DNA of 64,000 nucleotides from Prauserella aidingensis (GTDB lineage: Bacteria > Actinomycetota > Actinomycetes > Mycobacteriales > Pseudonocardiaceae), in NCBI RefSeq assembly GCF_024171865.1, contig NZ_JAMTCN010000003.1:200238-264237 (forward strand), in the 5' to 3' direction. The position numbers and the translations under genes are program-made. Below, in pieces: positions 49,754 through 57,362 of this stretch (position 1 is its first letter; each line of letters starts with the position of its first letter). The notes beneath the pieces are model-generated. The model saw nothing but the letters and a program-made list of their open reading frames with translations, had not been told where the DNA came from and made no database searches.

Positions 49754-50428
49754 GTGCCGGGCCAGCCGACCACCACGTCGACCGCCGCGCCGACCGCACG
49801 CCGCCGCCTCGCGGGTGCGGGCGTCGCGCTGCTCGTCGGGTTCGTCACGCTCGGTCTCGTCGCACGGAACGGCACCGATGCCGACACCGCGTTGAGCGAC
49901 CGCCTCCACGGCCTGTGGCGCACACCGGTGGGCGACGTCGCGTGGATCGTCAGCGCCGTGCTCGGTCCGATACTGCCCGCGATTCTCGGGCTCGCCCTCG
50001 TCATGGCCGCGGTGCGCCGTCGACGCACCGATCCGCAGCGTGCCGCGCTGGTGGTGCGGATCCTCGTCGTGCTGGGCGTGTGCCGGCTGGTCAGCGCCGT
50101 CGCGAAACCGTTGTTCGCGCGTGACCGGCCCCGCGAGTTCCCCGACTGGGCGTATCCGAGCGGGCACGTCACGTCCGTCGCGGCGACCGGATTCGCCGCA
50201 TGGCTGCTCGCCGCATGGCTGGCCCCGCATCTGCGTCGCACGGTCGCGGTCGCCGCGGTCCTGGCCACCGTGACGTGCGCGGCGTGCCGTGTCGTGCTGG
50301 ACGTGCACTGGCTGACCGACACCGCGGGCGCGGTCGCCGGGGTCACCGGTGCGGGGCTGGTGGCCGTCGCTGCGCTACGACTGACGCCGGTCCCGCCGCG
50401 ACCGCCGGGAGTAGAGTCGGCTCCGTGA
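49754..50428 (+). CDS. PAP2-family membrane phosphatase
   Basis: The 224-aa protein has five or six transmembrane helices and all three PAP2 motifs: KPLFARDRP (118-126), PSGH (135-138) and RVVLDVH (179-185). Such enzymes dephosphorylate lipid phosphates such as phosphatidate, undecaprenyl diphosphate or related carriers on the outer membrane face. The start is GTG at 49754, 15 bp after the epimerase stop, so it is probably in the same transcript. It overlaps lipB by 4 bp (GTGA). It is an addition compared with the recalled mycobacterial order. Undecaprenyl-diphosphate recycling is one possibility, not shown. Confidence 0.88.
   Translation: MPGQPTTTSTAAPTARRRLAGAGVALLVGFVTLGLVARNGTDADTALSDRLHGLWRTPVGDVAWIVSAVLGPILPAILGLALVMAAVRRRRTDPQRAALVVRILVVLGVCRLVSAVAKPLFARDRPREFPDWAYPSGHVTSVAATGFAAWLLAAWLAPHLRRTVAVAAVLATVTCAACRVVLDVHWLTDTAGAVAGVTGAGLVAVAALRLTPVPPRPPGVESAP
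50412..50417 (+). promoter_or_regulatory. -10 box for lipB inside the PAP2 gene end
   Basis: TAGAGT ends 7 nt before the lipB GTG at 50425, within the last codons of the PAP2 gene, and would give lipB its own leaderless transcript. Confidence 0.5.
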
Positions 50429-51168
50429 CTGCGAACGCGAACCTTTCCTGCCGTACCGCGTCCGAGCCCGTCGACGTGCGGGAGGTCGGCACGATCGACT
50501 ACCTCGAGGCGTGGGAGCTGCAGCGCACCTACGCCGACGCTCGCGCCGACGAGACCGGACCCGACACGATGCTGCTGCTGGAACACCCGTCGGTGTACAC
50601 CGCGGGCAAGCGCACCCAGCCCGAGGACCGGCCGACCGACGGCACACCGGTGATCGACGTCGACCGCGGCGGCCGCATCACCTGGCACGGACCCGGCCAG
50701 CTCGTCGGCTACCCGCTGGTGAAGCTGGCCGACCCGGTGGACGTGGTGCAGTACGTCCGCCGGATCGAGGAGGCGCTCATCCACGTGTGCGAGACGTTCG
50801 GCGTGCACACGGGACGTGTCGACGGCCGCAGCGGGGTGTGGCTGCCCGCCGACGACCGCGGCCCGGAACGCAAGATCGCCGCCATCGGCATCCGGGTGCA
50901 ACGCGGCGTCACGATGCACGGGTTCGAACTCAACTGCAACGCCGATCTGAGCGCGTTCGACCGGATCGTGCCGTGCGGCATCAGCGATGCAGGCACGACG
51001 TCGCTGTCGCAGGAGCTCGGCCGGGAGGTACCGGTCTCCGAGGCGCTCCCGTACGCGCGTGACGCGGTGCTGGCGGCCCTGGACGGCGACCTGCCGGTGA
51101 GCGACGACCGCTGGCTGGCCCGCCAGCAGCCGTCCGCCCCCGGCGTCACCTTCGCCCTCCAGAACTGA
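50425..51168 (+). CDS. lipB: octanoyl-ACP:protein N-octanoyltransferase
   Basis: The 247-aa LipB moves the octanoyl group from acyl carrier protein to lipoyl domains, the first step of endogenous lipoylation. The catalytic Lys150 ([11 protein letters not shown]) and Cys184 ([13 protein letters not shown]) dyad and the [17 protein letters not shown] motif are present. GTG at 50425 overlaps the PAP2 stop; a TAGAGT box 7 nt upstream suggests an additional leaderless transcript. Likely clients in this window are the E2 proteins at 27230 and 46730. LipA, the next enzyme, is 3.5 kb downstream instead of adjacent as in mycobacteria. Confidence 0.96.
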   Translation: MTANANLSCRTASEPVDVREVGTIDYLEAWELQRTYADARADETGPDTMLLLEHPSVYTAGKRTQPEDRPTDGTPVIDVDRGGRITWHGPGQLVGYPLVKLADPVDVVQYVRRIEEALIHVCETFGVHTGRVDGRSGVWLPADDRGPERKIAAIGIRVQRGVTMHGFELNCNADLSAFDRIVPCGISDAGTTSLSQELGREVPVSEALPYARDAVLAALDGDLPVSDDRWLARQQPSAPGVTFALQN

Positions 51169-51188
51169 CGGTCCGTCGTCGCGGGTGC

Positions 51189-52127
51189 TCAGTCGAGCTG
51201 GCGGGCGACCTCGGAACCGATGAGTTCGAGGTGGTCGAGGTCCGACAGGTCGAGGACCTGCAGGTACAGCCTCGACACGCCCGTCTTCTCGCGCCACGCG
51301 CCGATCGTGTCGACGACCTCGGCGGGCGTGCCCGCGAGGCCGTTCCCCTTCAGCTCCGACACCTCGCGCCCGATGGCGGCCGCGCGCCGGGCGATCTCGG
51401 CGTCGTCCCGGCCGACGGCCACGACGAGGGCGGCGGATCGGCGGATCGGCGTGGTGCGACCCGCCTCCTTCGCGGCCGCGTCGACGCGCTCGAACTGCGC
51501 CGCCGCGGACTCGGCGTCCATGAACGGGGTGTTGAACTCGTCGGCGTACCGGGCCGCGAGCGCGGGGGTGCGCTTCTTGCCACCGCCGCCGAGGATCACC
51601 GGAGGACGCGGCCGCTGCGCCGGCTTCGGCAGGCCGGGCGCGCCGTCGAGCGTGTAGTGGTCGCCGGAGAACGAGAACGTCTCCCCTTCCGGCGTGTCCC
51701 ACAGGCCGGTGATGACGGCGAGCTGCTCGGTGTAGCGGTCGAACAGCGTCTTCGTCTGCGGGAGGTCGATGCCGTAGGCGGTGTGCTCGTCGGCGTACCA
51801 GCCGGAGCCGAAGCCGAAGTCGATACGGCCACCGGACATGCGGTCGGCCTGCGCGACGGAGATCGCCAGCACCGACGGGTGCCGGAAGGTCGCCGCGGTG
51901 ACGAGCGTGCCGAGGCGGATGGTCGACGTCTCGCGGGCCAGGCCCGCGAGCGTGAGCCACGCGTCGGTCGGGCCGGGGAGACCGGACGCGTCACCCATCT
52001 TCAGGTAGTGGTCGGAGCGGAAGAACGCGCCGAAGCCGTTGTCCTCCGTCGCCTTCGCGACCCGGAGGAGGTCCTCGTAGTCGGCGCCTTGCTGGGGTTC
52101 GGTGAAGATCCTGAGTTCCACGGTCAC
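51189..52127 (-). CDS. LLM-class F420-dependent oxidoreductase
   Basis: The 312-aa luciferase-like monooxygenase-fold protein of the actinobacterial F420-dependent group shows MTVELRIFTEPQQGADYEDLLRVAKATEDNGFGAFFRSDHYL, RLGTLVTAATFRHPSVLAISVAQADRMSGGRIDFGFGSGWY and ILGGGGKKRTPALAARYADEFN. F420 is typical for such enzymes in this lineage; FMN cannot be ruled out by sequence. It transfers hydride to an unknown substrate. It is convergent with lipB. Its 5' flank, up to the TetR gene, is filled by a 54-bp repeat, so its promoter must lie in or beyond that repeat. Confidence 0.92.
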   Translation of the reverse strand: MTVELRIFTEPQQGADYEDLLRVAKATEDNGFGAFFRSDHYLKMGDASGLPGPTDAWLTLAGLARETSTIRLGTLVTAATFRHPSVLAISVAQADRMSGGRIDFGFGSGWYADEHTAYGIDLPQTKTLFDRYTEQLAVITGLWDTPEGETFSFSGDHYTLDGAPGLPKPAQRPRPPVILGGGGKKRTPALAARYADEFNTPFMDAESAAAQFERVDAAAKEAGRTTPIRRSAALVVAVGRDDAEIARRAAAIGREVSELKGNGLAGTPAEVVDTIGAWREKTGVSRLYLQVLDLSDLDHLELIGSEVARQLD

Positions 52128-52133
52128 GAGACT

Positions 52134-52256
52134 AGAACGTCACGCGAAGCGTGTCGGGTTGGGCGGTGGTGGGCGACGGGCTGGCCTAGGACGTCACGCG
52201 AAGCGTGGCCGGTTGGGCGGCGGTGGGCGACGGGCGGGCCAGAACGTCACGCGTCG
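52134..52256. repeat. 54-bp tandem repeat, two copies plus a fragment
   Basis: Units start at 52134 and 52188 (54-bp spacing) with a 16-bp third start at 52241 inside the end of the TetR gene. Each full unit begins AGAACGTCACGC or AGGACGTCACGC and contains the palindrome CACGC-GAA-GCGTG. The array lies between two minus-strand genes, directly in front of the LLM oxidoreductase. Confidence 0.85.
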
Positions 52257-52849
52257 GCGGCCTGACTGCGGACCTGGTTCAGCAGCCGCACGACGACGTC
52301 CTCGATCTCCTCGCCGACCGTGCGCTGGTCGGTGGAGTGGGCGATCTCGGTGGCGGCGCTGCACAGCGCGCCGAACAACAACCGGGACGTCACCTCGACA
52401 GGCACGGCCAGCACCTCACCGGCGTCGATGAGGTCCTGTAGTGCCTGCTTGATGAGCCCGAAGCTGTAGCGGTCCTCGGCCTCGCGCCAGCGCGCCCAGC
52501 CCATGACGACCGGCGCTTCCTGCAGCGCGATCCGCTGGTAGGCGGGGTCGAGACAGCTGCCGATGAACTCGCGCAGCCCGGCCAGCGCGCGCTCCCACGG
52601 CGGCTGCGAGCCGGTCAGGATCTTCTCCAGGCGGCCTTTGACCTCGGCCTCGACCTCGTCGAACGCCGCCTCGAACACGGCCTGCTTACCGCTGAAGTGG
52701 TGGTACAGCGCGCCCTTCGTCACGCGCGCCCGCTTTGTGATCTCGTCGAGCGACGTGCCGGCGTACCCGCGTTCGGTGAACAGCCGAACGGAGCTCGTGA
52801 CCAGCGCCGCTCGCGTCGATTCCGAGTAGTCGTCCCGCCTGGACCGCAT
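52247..52849 (-). CDS. TetR-family transcriptional regulator
   Basis: The 200-aa regulator has an N-terminal helix-turn-helix (about 10-55: STRAALVTSSVRLFTERGYAGTSLDEITKRARVTKGALYHHFSGKQAVF) and a C-terminal ligand domain (about 75-195). The ATG at 52849 starts MRSRRDDYSES; a GTG four codons upstream is possible. Two palindromes, CATACC-GGT-GGTATG and a variant, lie 40-85 bp upstream between it and the divergent gene at 53054, so it probably represses itself and that gene. The downstream LLM oxidoreductase on the same strand could also be a target. Ligand unknown. Confidence 0.93.
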   Translation of the reverse strand: MRSRRDDYSESTRAALVTSSVRLFTERGYAGTSLDEITKRARVTKGALYHHFSGKQAVFEAAFDEVEAEVKGRLEKILTGSQPPWERALAGLREFIGSCLDPAYQRIALQEAPVVMGWARWREAEDRYSFGLIKQALQDLIDAGEVLAVPVEVTSRLLFGALCSAATEIAHSTDQRTVGEEIEDVVVRLLNQVRSQAADA

Positions 52850-52888
52850 TGTCACCACGCTCACAACTCTACTCGGGTTTCCCACCGC

Positions 52889-52934
52889 CATACCGGTGGT
52901 ATGTTCGTGCCGTCGGCTCCGTACCGACGGTATG
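52889..52934. promoter_or_regulatory. TetR operator pair
   Basis: CATACCGGTGGTATG (52889-52903) is a perfect palindrome around a 3-bp centre. CGTACCGACGGTATG (52920-52934) is a one-mismatch copy, centres 31 bp apart. Both lie between the divergent TetR gene and the gene at 53054. A further TATGG half-site follows near 52950. Confidence 0.75.
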
Positions 52935-52976
52935 CCGCAAACCCGCAGTATGGCCATTCTTCCCGGTCACGACGAT

Positions 52977-53020
52977 GTGTCCCGACCACAGAGTGTCCTG
53001 ACCACAGAGTGTCCCGACAG
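52977..53020. repeat. 16-bp tandem repeat upstream of 53054
   Basis: Units 52977-52992 and 52993-53008 (core GTGTCC-GACCACAGA) differ at one base, and a 12-bp partial third unit follows. They sit in the leader of the plus-strand gene. Confidence 0.8.
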
Positions 53021-53053
53021 CGACGTCGCGCAACCACGCAGCAGGGGGAACCC

Positions 53054-53593
53054 ATGAGCTGGAACGACTACTACAGACGACGCGACATCCTCGACACCGT
53101 CCTGCGCCACGCCCGGCGCGACCCGGAGGCACCACTGTCGGTCTCGGAGATTCCCGGAGCGGCCGACGAGTTCGGCACCGAGGAGAACCTGCTCCTCGCG
53201 CTCCACTACCGCTGGCATCAGGCCCTGAGCGGACGGCTGCGTGCCGAGGTCGGCGGCCCCGAGGACTCGGCCGACCTGCCGGGTGGGCGTGACACCGACC
53301 ACGTCGAAGCCGTGTCGCGCGCGTGGCGCACGACGCTGTCCGAGCACGCCACGCTCCGCGCGGTCCTGGACGCACACCTCGACGGCCACCCCGCCCTGCG
53401 CCGCGCCCACGAGGCCGAACTGCGCATGATGGCCGTCACCGCGGGGCTCGCCGAGCCCGGCGAACCGGCCGACGAGGTGACGCAGATCGGCAACACCCTC
53501 GTCGGGTTGATGCGCACGCGGGCGTCCGAACCGGGTTCCGCGCCCCGCAACCCGTTCGGCCAGCTGCTCCGCAAGCTCGCACCAACCGGCTGA
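53054..53593 (+). CDS. conserved actinobacterial hypothetical protein, TetR-divergent partner
   Basis: The 179-aa mostly helical protein shows MSWNDYYRRRDILDTVLRHARRDP, GAADEFGTEENLLLALHYRWHQALSGRL, AVSRAWRTTLSEHATLRAVLDAH and HEAELRMMAVTAGLA. I recognise it as a conserved hypothetical protein of Pseudonocardiaceae-type genomes. The helical layout recalls the C-terminal half of TetR proteins, but the DNA-binding helices are not evident. AGGGGGAA precedes the ATG at 53054. It is divergent from the TetR gene and shares its operators, so it is probably repressed by it. A 34-bp perfect palindrome follows the stop. Confidence 0.78.
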   Translation: MSWNDYYRRRDILDTVLRHARRDPEAPLSVSEIPGAADEFGTEENLLLALHYRWHQALSGRLRAEVGGPEDSADLPGGRDTDHVEAVSRAWRTTLSEHATLRAVLDAHLDGHPALRRAHEAELRMMAVTAGLAEPGEPADEVTQIGNTLVGLMRTRASEPGSAPRNPFGQLLRKLAPTG

Positions 53594-53603
53594 GGCCCCT
53601 CAC

Positions 53604-53637
53604 CGTCCTCCCCGGTGCGGCCGCACCGGGGAGGACG
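53604..53637 (+). terminator. 34-bp perfect palindrome, terminator
   Basis: The 17-bp arms (53604-53620 and 53621-53637) meet with no spacer, 10 bp after the stop of the gene at 53054. It is more perfectly symmetric than most terminators and could also extrude as a cruciform. Confidence 0.8.
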
Positions 53638-53670
53638 CGACTCTGTTGGCGACCCGTCACTACGGGTCGG

Positions 53671-53676
53671 TAGGTT
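53671..53676 (+). promoter_or_regulatory. -10 box, leaderless SDR gene
   Basis: TAGGTT ends 7 nt before the ATG at 53684. There is no Shine-Dalgarno. Confidence 0.55.
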
Positions 53677-53683
53677 GTCGGCC

Positions 53684-54637
53684 ATGACGCGGACGGACAG
53701 CTGGAGCGAATCCGACATCCCGAGCCAGAGCGGCAGGACGGTTCTGGTCACCGGCGCGAACTCCGGCCTCGGCCTGCACACCGCACGGGTGCTGGCCGCG
53801 CGGGGCGCCATGGTGCTGCTGGCGTGCCGCTCCCCCGAACGCGGCAAGCAGGCCCTCGACACCATCGCCGCCGGGGCCGCCACCCCGCCGCGGCTCGTCG
53901 AGCTCGACCTCGCCGACCTGACCTCCGTCCGCCGCGCGGCCGCCGAGGTCCGGGACCACACCGGTGACGCGCTCGACGTGCTGGTCAACAACGCGGGCGT
54001 GATGGCGCCGCCGCGCGAGACGACCCGCGACGGGTTCGAGCTCCAGTTCGGCACGAACCACCTGGGACACGCCGCGCTGACCTGGCTCCTGATGCCCGCG
54101 CTGCGCACCCGGCCCGGCGCCCGCATCGTCACGGTGTCCAGCCTCGCCGCACGCACGGGCCGCATCGACACGGTCGACCCGAACTTCGAGCACCGCCGCT
54201 ACAGCCCGGTCGCGGCGTACGGCCAGTCGAAGCTGGCCAACCAGGTGTTCGCGCTCGAACTGGACCGCAGGCTGCGCGCGGTGGGCGACGACGTACTGAG
54301 CGTCGCCGCGCACCCCGGCTACAGCGACACCGGACTGGCACCGGCGATGGCACGGGCCCAGCGCAACGTCGTGCTGCGCGGTGTGATGAACGTCGGAGGA
54401 CGGCTCGGCGGGCTGTTGCTGGCGCAGAACACCGAGCAGGGCACCGCACCGCAGCTCTACGCCGCGACCGCCCCGGACGTCTCCGGCGGTGACTACCTCG
54501 GCCCGCTCGGCCCCGGCCAGCTGCGCGGCAAGCCCGGCACGGTGTGCCCCCTGGCCCCGGCGGCCGACCCTGCCACCGGGTCCGCATTGTGGGACCTCAC
54601 CGCCGAGTTGACGGGTGTCACGCCCGACCCGGCATGA
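53684..54637 (+). CDS. short-chain dehydrogenase/reductase, retinol-dehydrogenase-like
   Basis: The 317-aa classical SDR of the retinol dehydrogenase/WW-oxidoreductase-like subgroup has the NADP-binding [20 protein letters not shown] (about 24-43), the structural NNAGVMAPP (about 101-109), and the catalytic Ser in VTVSSLAA and Tyr-x3-Lys in YGQSKLANQ. These bacterial enzymes are annotated generically; substrate unknown. The ATG at 53684 has a TAGGTT box 7 nt upstream. It lies between an unrelated hypothetical gene and lipA and is not part of the conserved mycobacterial lip block. Confidence 0.92.
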   Translation: MTRTDSWSESDIPSQSGRTVLVTGANSGLGLHTARVLAARGAMVLLACRSPERGKQALDTIAAGAATPPRLVELDLADLTSVRRAAAEVRDHTGDALDVLVNNAGVMAPPRETTRDGFELQFGTNHLGHAALTWLLMPALRTRPGARIVTVSSLAARTGRIDTVDPNFEHRRYSPVAAYGQSKLANQVFALELDRRLRAVGDDVLSVAAHPGYSDTGLAPAMARAQRNVVLRGVMNVGGRLGGLLLAQNTEQGTAPQLYAATAPDVSGGDYLGPLGPGQLRGKPGTVCPLAPAADPATGSALWDLTAELTGVTPDPA

Positions 54638-54661
54638 CCTTGTCCGCTCCGAAGCGGGGCG

Positions 54662-54667
54662 TAGGGT
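54662..54667 (+). promoter_or_regulatory. -10 box, leaderless lipA
   Basis: TAGGGT ends 7 nt before the lipA GTG at 54675. No Shine-Dalgarno is present. Confidence 0.55.
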
Positions 54668-54674
54668 GGGAACC

Positions 54675-55688
54675 GTGACTGCCTTGCCGGAGGGTCGGAA
54701 GCTGCTGCGTCTCGAGGTGCGCAACAGCCAGACCCCGATCGAGAGAAAGCCGTCGTGGATCAAGACGCGAGCCCGGATGGGCCCCGAGTTCACCGAACTC
54801 AAGGGTCTCGTCCGCCGCGAAGGTCTGAACACCGTGTGCGAAGAGGCGGGCTGTCCCAACATCTACGAATGCTGGGAAGACCGCGAAGCCACCTTCCTCA
54901 TCGGTGGTGACCAGTGCACGCGCCGGTGCGACTTCTGCCAGATCGACACCGGTAAGCCCGCCGAGCTCGACACCGACGAGCCGCGCCGGGTCGCCGAGAG
55001 CGTGCAGGCGATGGGCCTGCGCTACTCGACCGTCACGGGCGTCGCCCGTGACGACCTCGAGGACGGCGGCGCGTGGCTGTACGCCGAGACGGTCCGCGAG
55101 ATCCACCGGCTCAACCCGGGCACCGGCGTCGAGGTGCTGATCCCGGACTTCAACGCGAACCCGGACCAGCTGGCCGAGGTGTTCAGCTCGGAGCCGCAGG
55201 TGCTCGCCCACAACACCGAGACGGTGCCGCGGATCTTCAAGCGCATCCGTCCCGGATTCCGCTACGAGCGCTCGCTGCAGGTCCTCACCGAGGCCCGCAA
55301 GGCCGGGCTGGTGACCAAGTCGAACCTGATCCTCGGCATGGGCGAGACGCCGGACGAGGTGGCGCCCGCGATGCAGGACCTGTTCGACGCGGGCTGCGAG
55401 ATCCTCACGATCACCCAGTACCTGCGCCCCTCGCCGCGGCACCACCCGGTGGACCGTTGGGTCAAGCCCGAGGAGTTCGTCGAGCACACCAAGGCCGCCG
55501 AGGAGATCGGGTTCCCCGGTGTCATGGCGGGTCCGCTCGTCCGCTCGTCCTACCGCGCGGGCAAGCTCTACGCCAAGACCAAGGCGCACCGCGGGGAGGA
55601 GCTGCCCGAGAACCTGCAGCACCTGGCCGCCGAAGCGCCCGCCGCCCAGGAGGCCAGCAGCGTGCTGGCGCGTGAGTCCTCGTCCTGA
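54675..55688 (+). CDS. lipA: lipoyl synthase
   Basis: The 337-aa radical-SAM enzyme inserts two sulfurs into octanoyl-lysine of lipoyl domains. Both [4Fe-4S] clusters are visible. The auxiliary one has Cys55, Cys60 and Cys66 ([12 protein letters not shown]) and the SAM cluster has Cys81, Cys85 and Cys88 (CTRRCDFC). The conserved Ser near the C-terminus (RSSYRAG) completes the auxiliary site. The start is GTG at 54675, 7 nt after a TAGGGT box. It works after LipB (50425), and its cluster is a plausible client of the ErpA-like protein. A hairpin terminator follows at 55712. Confidence 0.97.
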   Translation: MTALPEGRKLLRLEVRNSQTPIERKPSWIKTRARMGPEFTELKGLVRREGLNTVCEEAGCPNIYECWEDREATFLIGGDQCTRRCDFCQIDTGKPAELDTDEPRRVAESVQAMGLRYSTVTGVARDDLEDGGAWLYAETVREIHRLNPGTGVEVLIPDFNANPDQLAEVFSSEPQVLAHNTETVPRIFKRIRPGFRYERSLQVLTEARKAGLVTKSNLILGMGETPDEVAPAMQDLFDAGCEILTITQYLRPSPRHHPVDRWVKPEEFVEHTKAAEEIGFPGVMAGPLVRSSYRAGKLYAKTKAHRGEELPENLQHLAAEAPAAQEASSVLARESSS

Positions 55689-55711
55689 GAAGGACGTTCG
55701 GGTGATCCCTG

Positions 55712-55759
55712 ACGCCGCGTGTGCGCGCCGACCGATAGTGTCGCGTGCACACGCGGCGT
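55712..55759 (+). terminator. terminator after lipA, 13-bp stem
   Basis: Arms 55712-55724 and 55747-55759 pair over 13 bp around a 22-nt loop and are followed by TCTGTTT. Confidence 0.75.
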
Positions 55760-55807
55760 TCTGTTTCGCAGGCCGCGTCTGGTGGGGATGACGAACAGGG
55801 GTTGACC

Positions 55808-56563
55808 GTGGTCACCGACTTACTGAACTGGCTGCAGAGCCTGCCGCAACCGGCGCTGGTGGGGGCCACCGGTCTGCTCGTACTGCTCGAATGCACGATC
55901 GGCCTGGGGTTCCTCGCGCCCGGGGAGTCGGGGCTGCTGATCGCGGCCACGACCGCCACCACGGTGCCGCGATTCCTCGTGCTGTGGATCGTCGTGACGG
56001 TCTGCGCGGGCATCGGCGACTCGATCGGCTACACCATCGGCAGGCGGTTCGGTCCGAAGCTGCGCGAGACGAAGCTGATCCAGAAGTACGGCGTCGACGC
56101 CTGGGACAAGGCCACCGGCATCCTCCAGCGCCGCGGCGCGTGGGCGGTCTTCTTCGCCCGCTTCTTCCCCGTGGTGCGCACGCTGACGCCCGCCGCGTCC
56201 GGCACGTCGGGGCTGCCGTTCCACAAGTTCCTGCCCGCCGCGGTCGCCGGTGCCACGTGCTGGTCCGCACTGCACATCGCGCTCGGCGCGGCGCTCGGTG
56301 AAGCGGCCAAGCAGGTCGAGGACGCCATGAGCACCGGCGGCATGATCGTGGTGGCCGTGTTCGCGGCGATCGCCGTGTTCGCGTTGCTGCGGTTCAAGCG
56401 CAAGAAGGCGATGGCGGCCATGCCGTCGGCGACCGACGGCGACGACCCTGCCGGCACCGCGACGACCGGCGCGGTCGACGGCCGGACGTCCTCCGCCGGT
56501 GACGCGCCCGCTCCCGCAGCCGGTCCGGACTCGGACGACCGGCCGTCGACGTCTCCGGGCTGA
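55808..56563 (+). CDS. DedA-family membrane protein
   Basis: The 251-aa protein has the DedA/VTT pattern: LVGATGLLVLLECTIGLGFLAPGESGLLIAATTA, the conserved GDSIGYTIGRRFG, FFARFFPVVRTLTPAASGTSGLPFHKFL and a final pair of helices, then a Pro/Asp/Ala-rich cytoplasmic tail (about 195-251). DedA proteins flip undecaprenyl phosphate or phospholipids and support the proton motive force. The Glu and two Arg essential in that family are present. GTG at 55808 has CAGGGG 6 nt before it; the frame is open 21 codons further. It lies downstream of the lipA terminator. Confidence 0.9.
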   Translation: MVTDLLNWLQSLPQPALVGATGLLVLLECTIGLGFLAPGESGLLIAATTATTVPRFLVLWIVVTVCAGIGDSIGYTIGRRFGPKLRETKLIQKYGVDAWDKATGILQRRGAWAVFFARFFPVVRTLTPAASGTSGLPFHKFLPAAVAGATCWSALHIALGAALGEAAKQVEDAMSTGGMIVVAVFAAIAVFALLRFKRKKAMAAMPSATDGDDPAGTATTGAVDGRTSSAGDAPAPAAGPDSDDRPSTSPG

Positions 56564-56606
56564 CCGACGCGGCCCTGTCGACGTGACCGCGGCGGCCGGG
56601 CGCATC

Positions 56607-57362
56607 ATGGAACACATGGACGCCGACCTCCGGCGCGCTCGCGACCTGGCGACGGGGGCGAGCCGCATCACCGCGCTGACCGGCGCAGGCATCTCCACCG
56701 ACTCCGGTATCCCCGACTTCCGCGGCCCGAACGGCCTGTGGACGCGGGATCCGGAGGCGGAGAAGCTGTCGAACCTGCACGACTACGTGGCCAGCGCCGA
56801 CGTCCGCAGGAGAGCCTGGCAGGCGCGGCTCGACCACCCTGCCTGGCAGGCGAGTCCGAACCCGGCGCACGAGGCGTTCGTCACCCTGCAGCGACGCGGC
56901 ACGCTCACCGCGATCGTCACGCAGAACATCGACGAGTTGCATCAACGGGCCGGGGCCGACCCGGACACGGTCGTCGAGCTGCACGGCACGATGTTCCACA
57001 CCGAGTGCCTCGACTGCGGAGACCGGCGCGACATGGCGGAGGCGCTCGACCGCGTCCGGGCGGGCTCCGAGGACCCGCCGTGCACCGTGTGCGGCGGAAT
57101 CCTCAAGTCCGCGACCATCTCGTTCGGGCAGGCGCTCGACGCCGCCGTGCTGGACCGCGCGCGGGTCGCCGCGATCTCGTGCGACGTGCTGGTGGCCGCG
57201 GGAACGTCGCTGACCGTGCACCCGGCGGCCGGGCTGGTCGACGTCGCCGCGGGTACCGGCGCGTCGATCGTCATCTGCAACGCCTCCCCCACGCCGTACG
57301 ACAACGTCGCCGACGTGGTGCTGCGCGAACCGCTCGCCGAGGTGCTGCCCCGGCTCACGTGA
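56607..57362 (+). CDS. sirtuin (Sir2) NAD-dependent protein deacylase
   Basis: The roughly 251-aa sirtuin has TALTGAGISTDSGIPDFRGPNGLW, VTQNIDELHQRAG with the following catalytic His in LHGTMF, a zinc site of two Cys pairs (ECLDC and PCTVC), GTSLTVHPAAGL and ICNASPTP. It removes acyl groups from lysines using NAD+. The start is uncertain: ATG at 56607 and ATG at 56616 are both possible and neither has a clear Shine-Dalgarno. The stop overlaps tail-to-tail with the MFS gene: the 8-bp palindrome TCACGTGA at 57355-57362 supplies both stop codons. Confidence 0.93.
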   Translation: MEHMDADLRRARDLATGASRITALTGAGISTDSGIPDFRGPNGLWTRDPEAEKLSNLHDYVASADVRRRAWQARLDHPAWQASPNPAHEAFVTLQRRGTLTAIVTQNIDELHQRAGADPDTVVELHGTMFHTECLDCGDRRDMAEALDRVRAGSEDPPCTVCGGILKSATISFGQALDAAVLDRARVAAISCDVLVAAGTSLTVHPAAGLVDVAAGTGASIVICNASPTPYDNVADVVLREPLAEVLPRLT

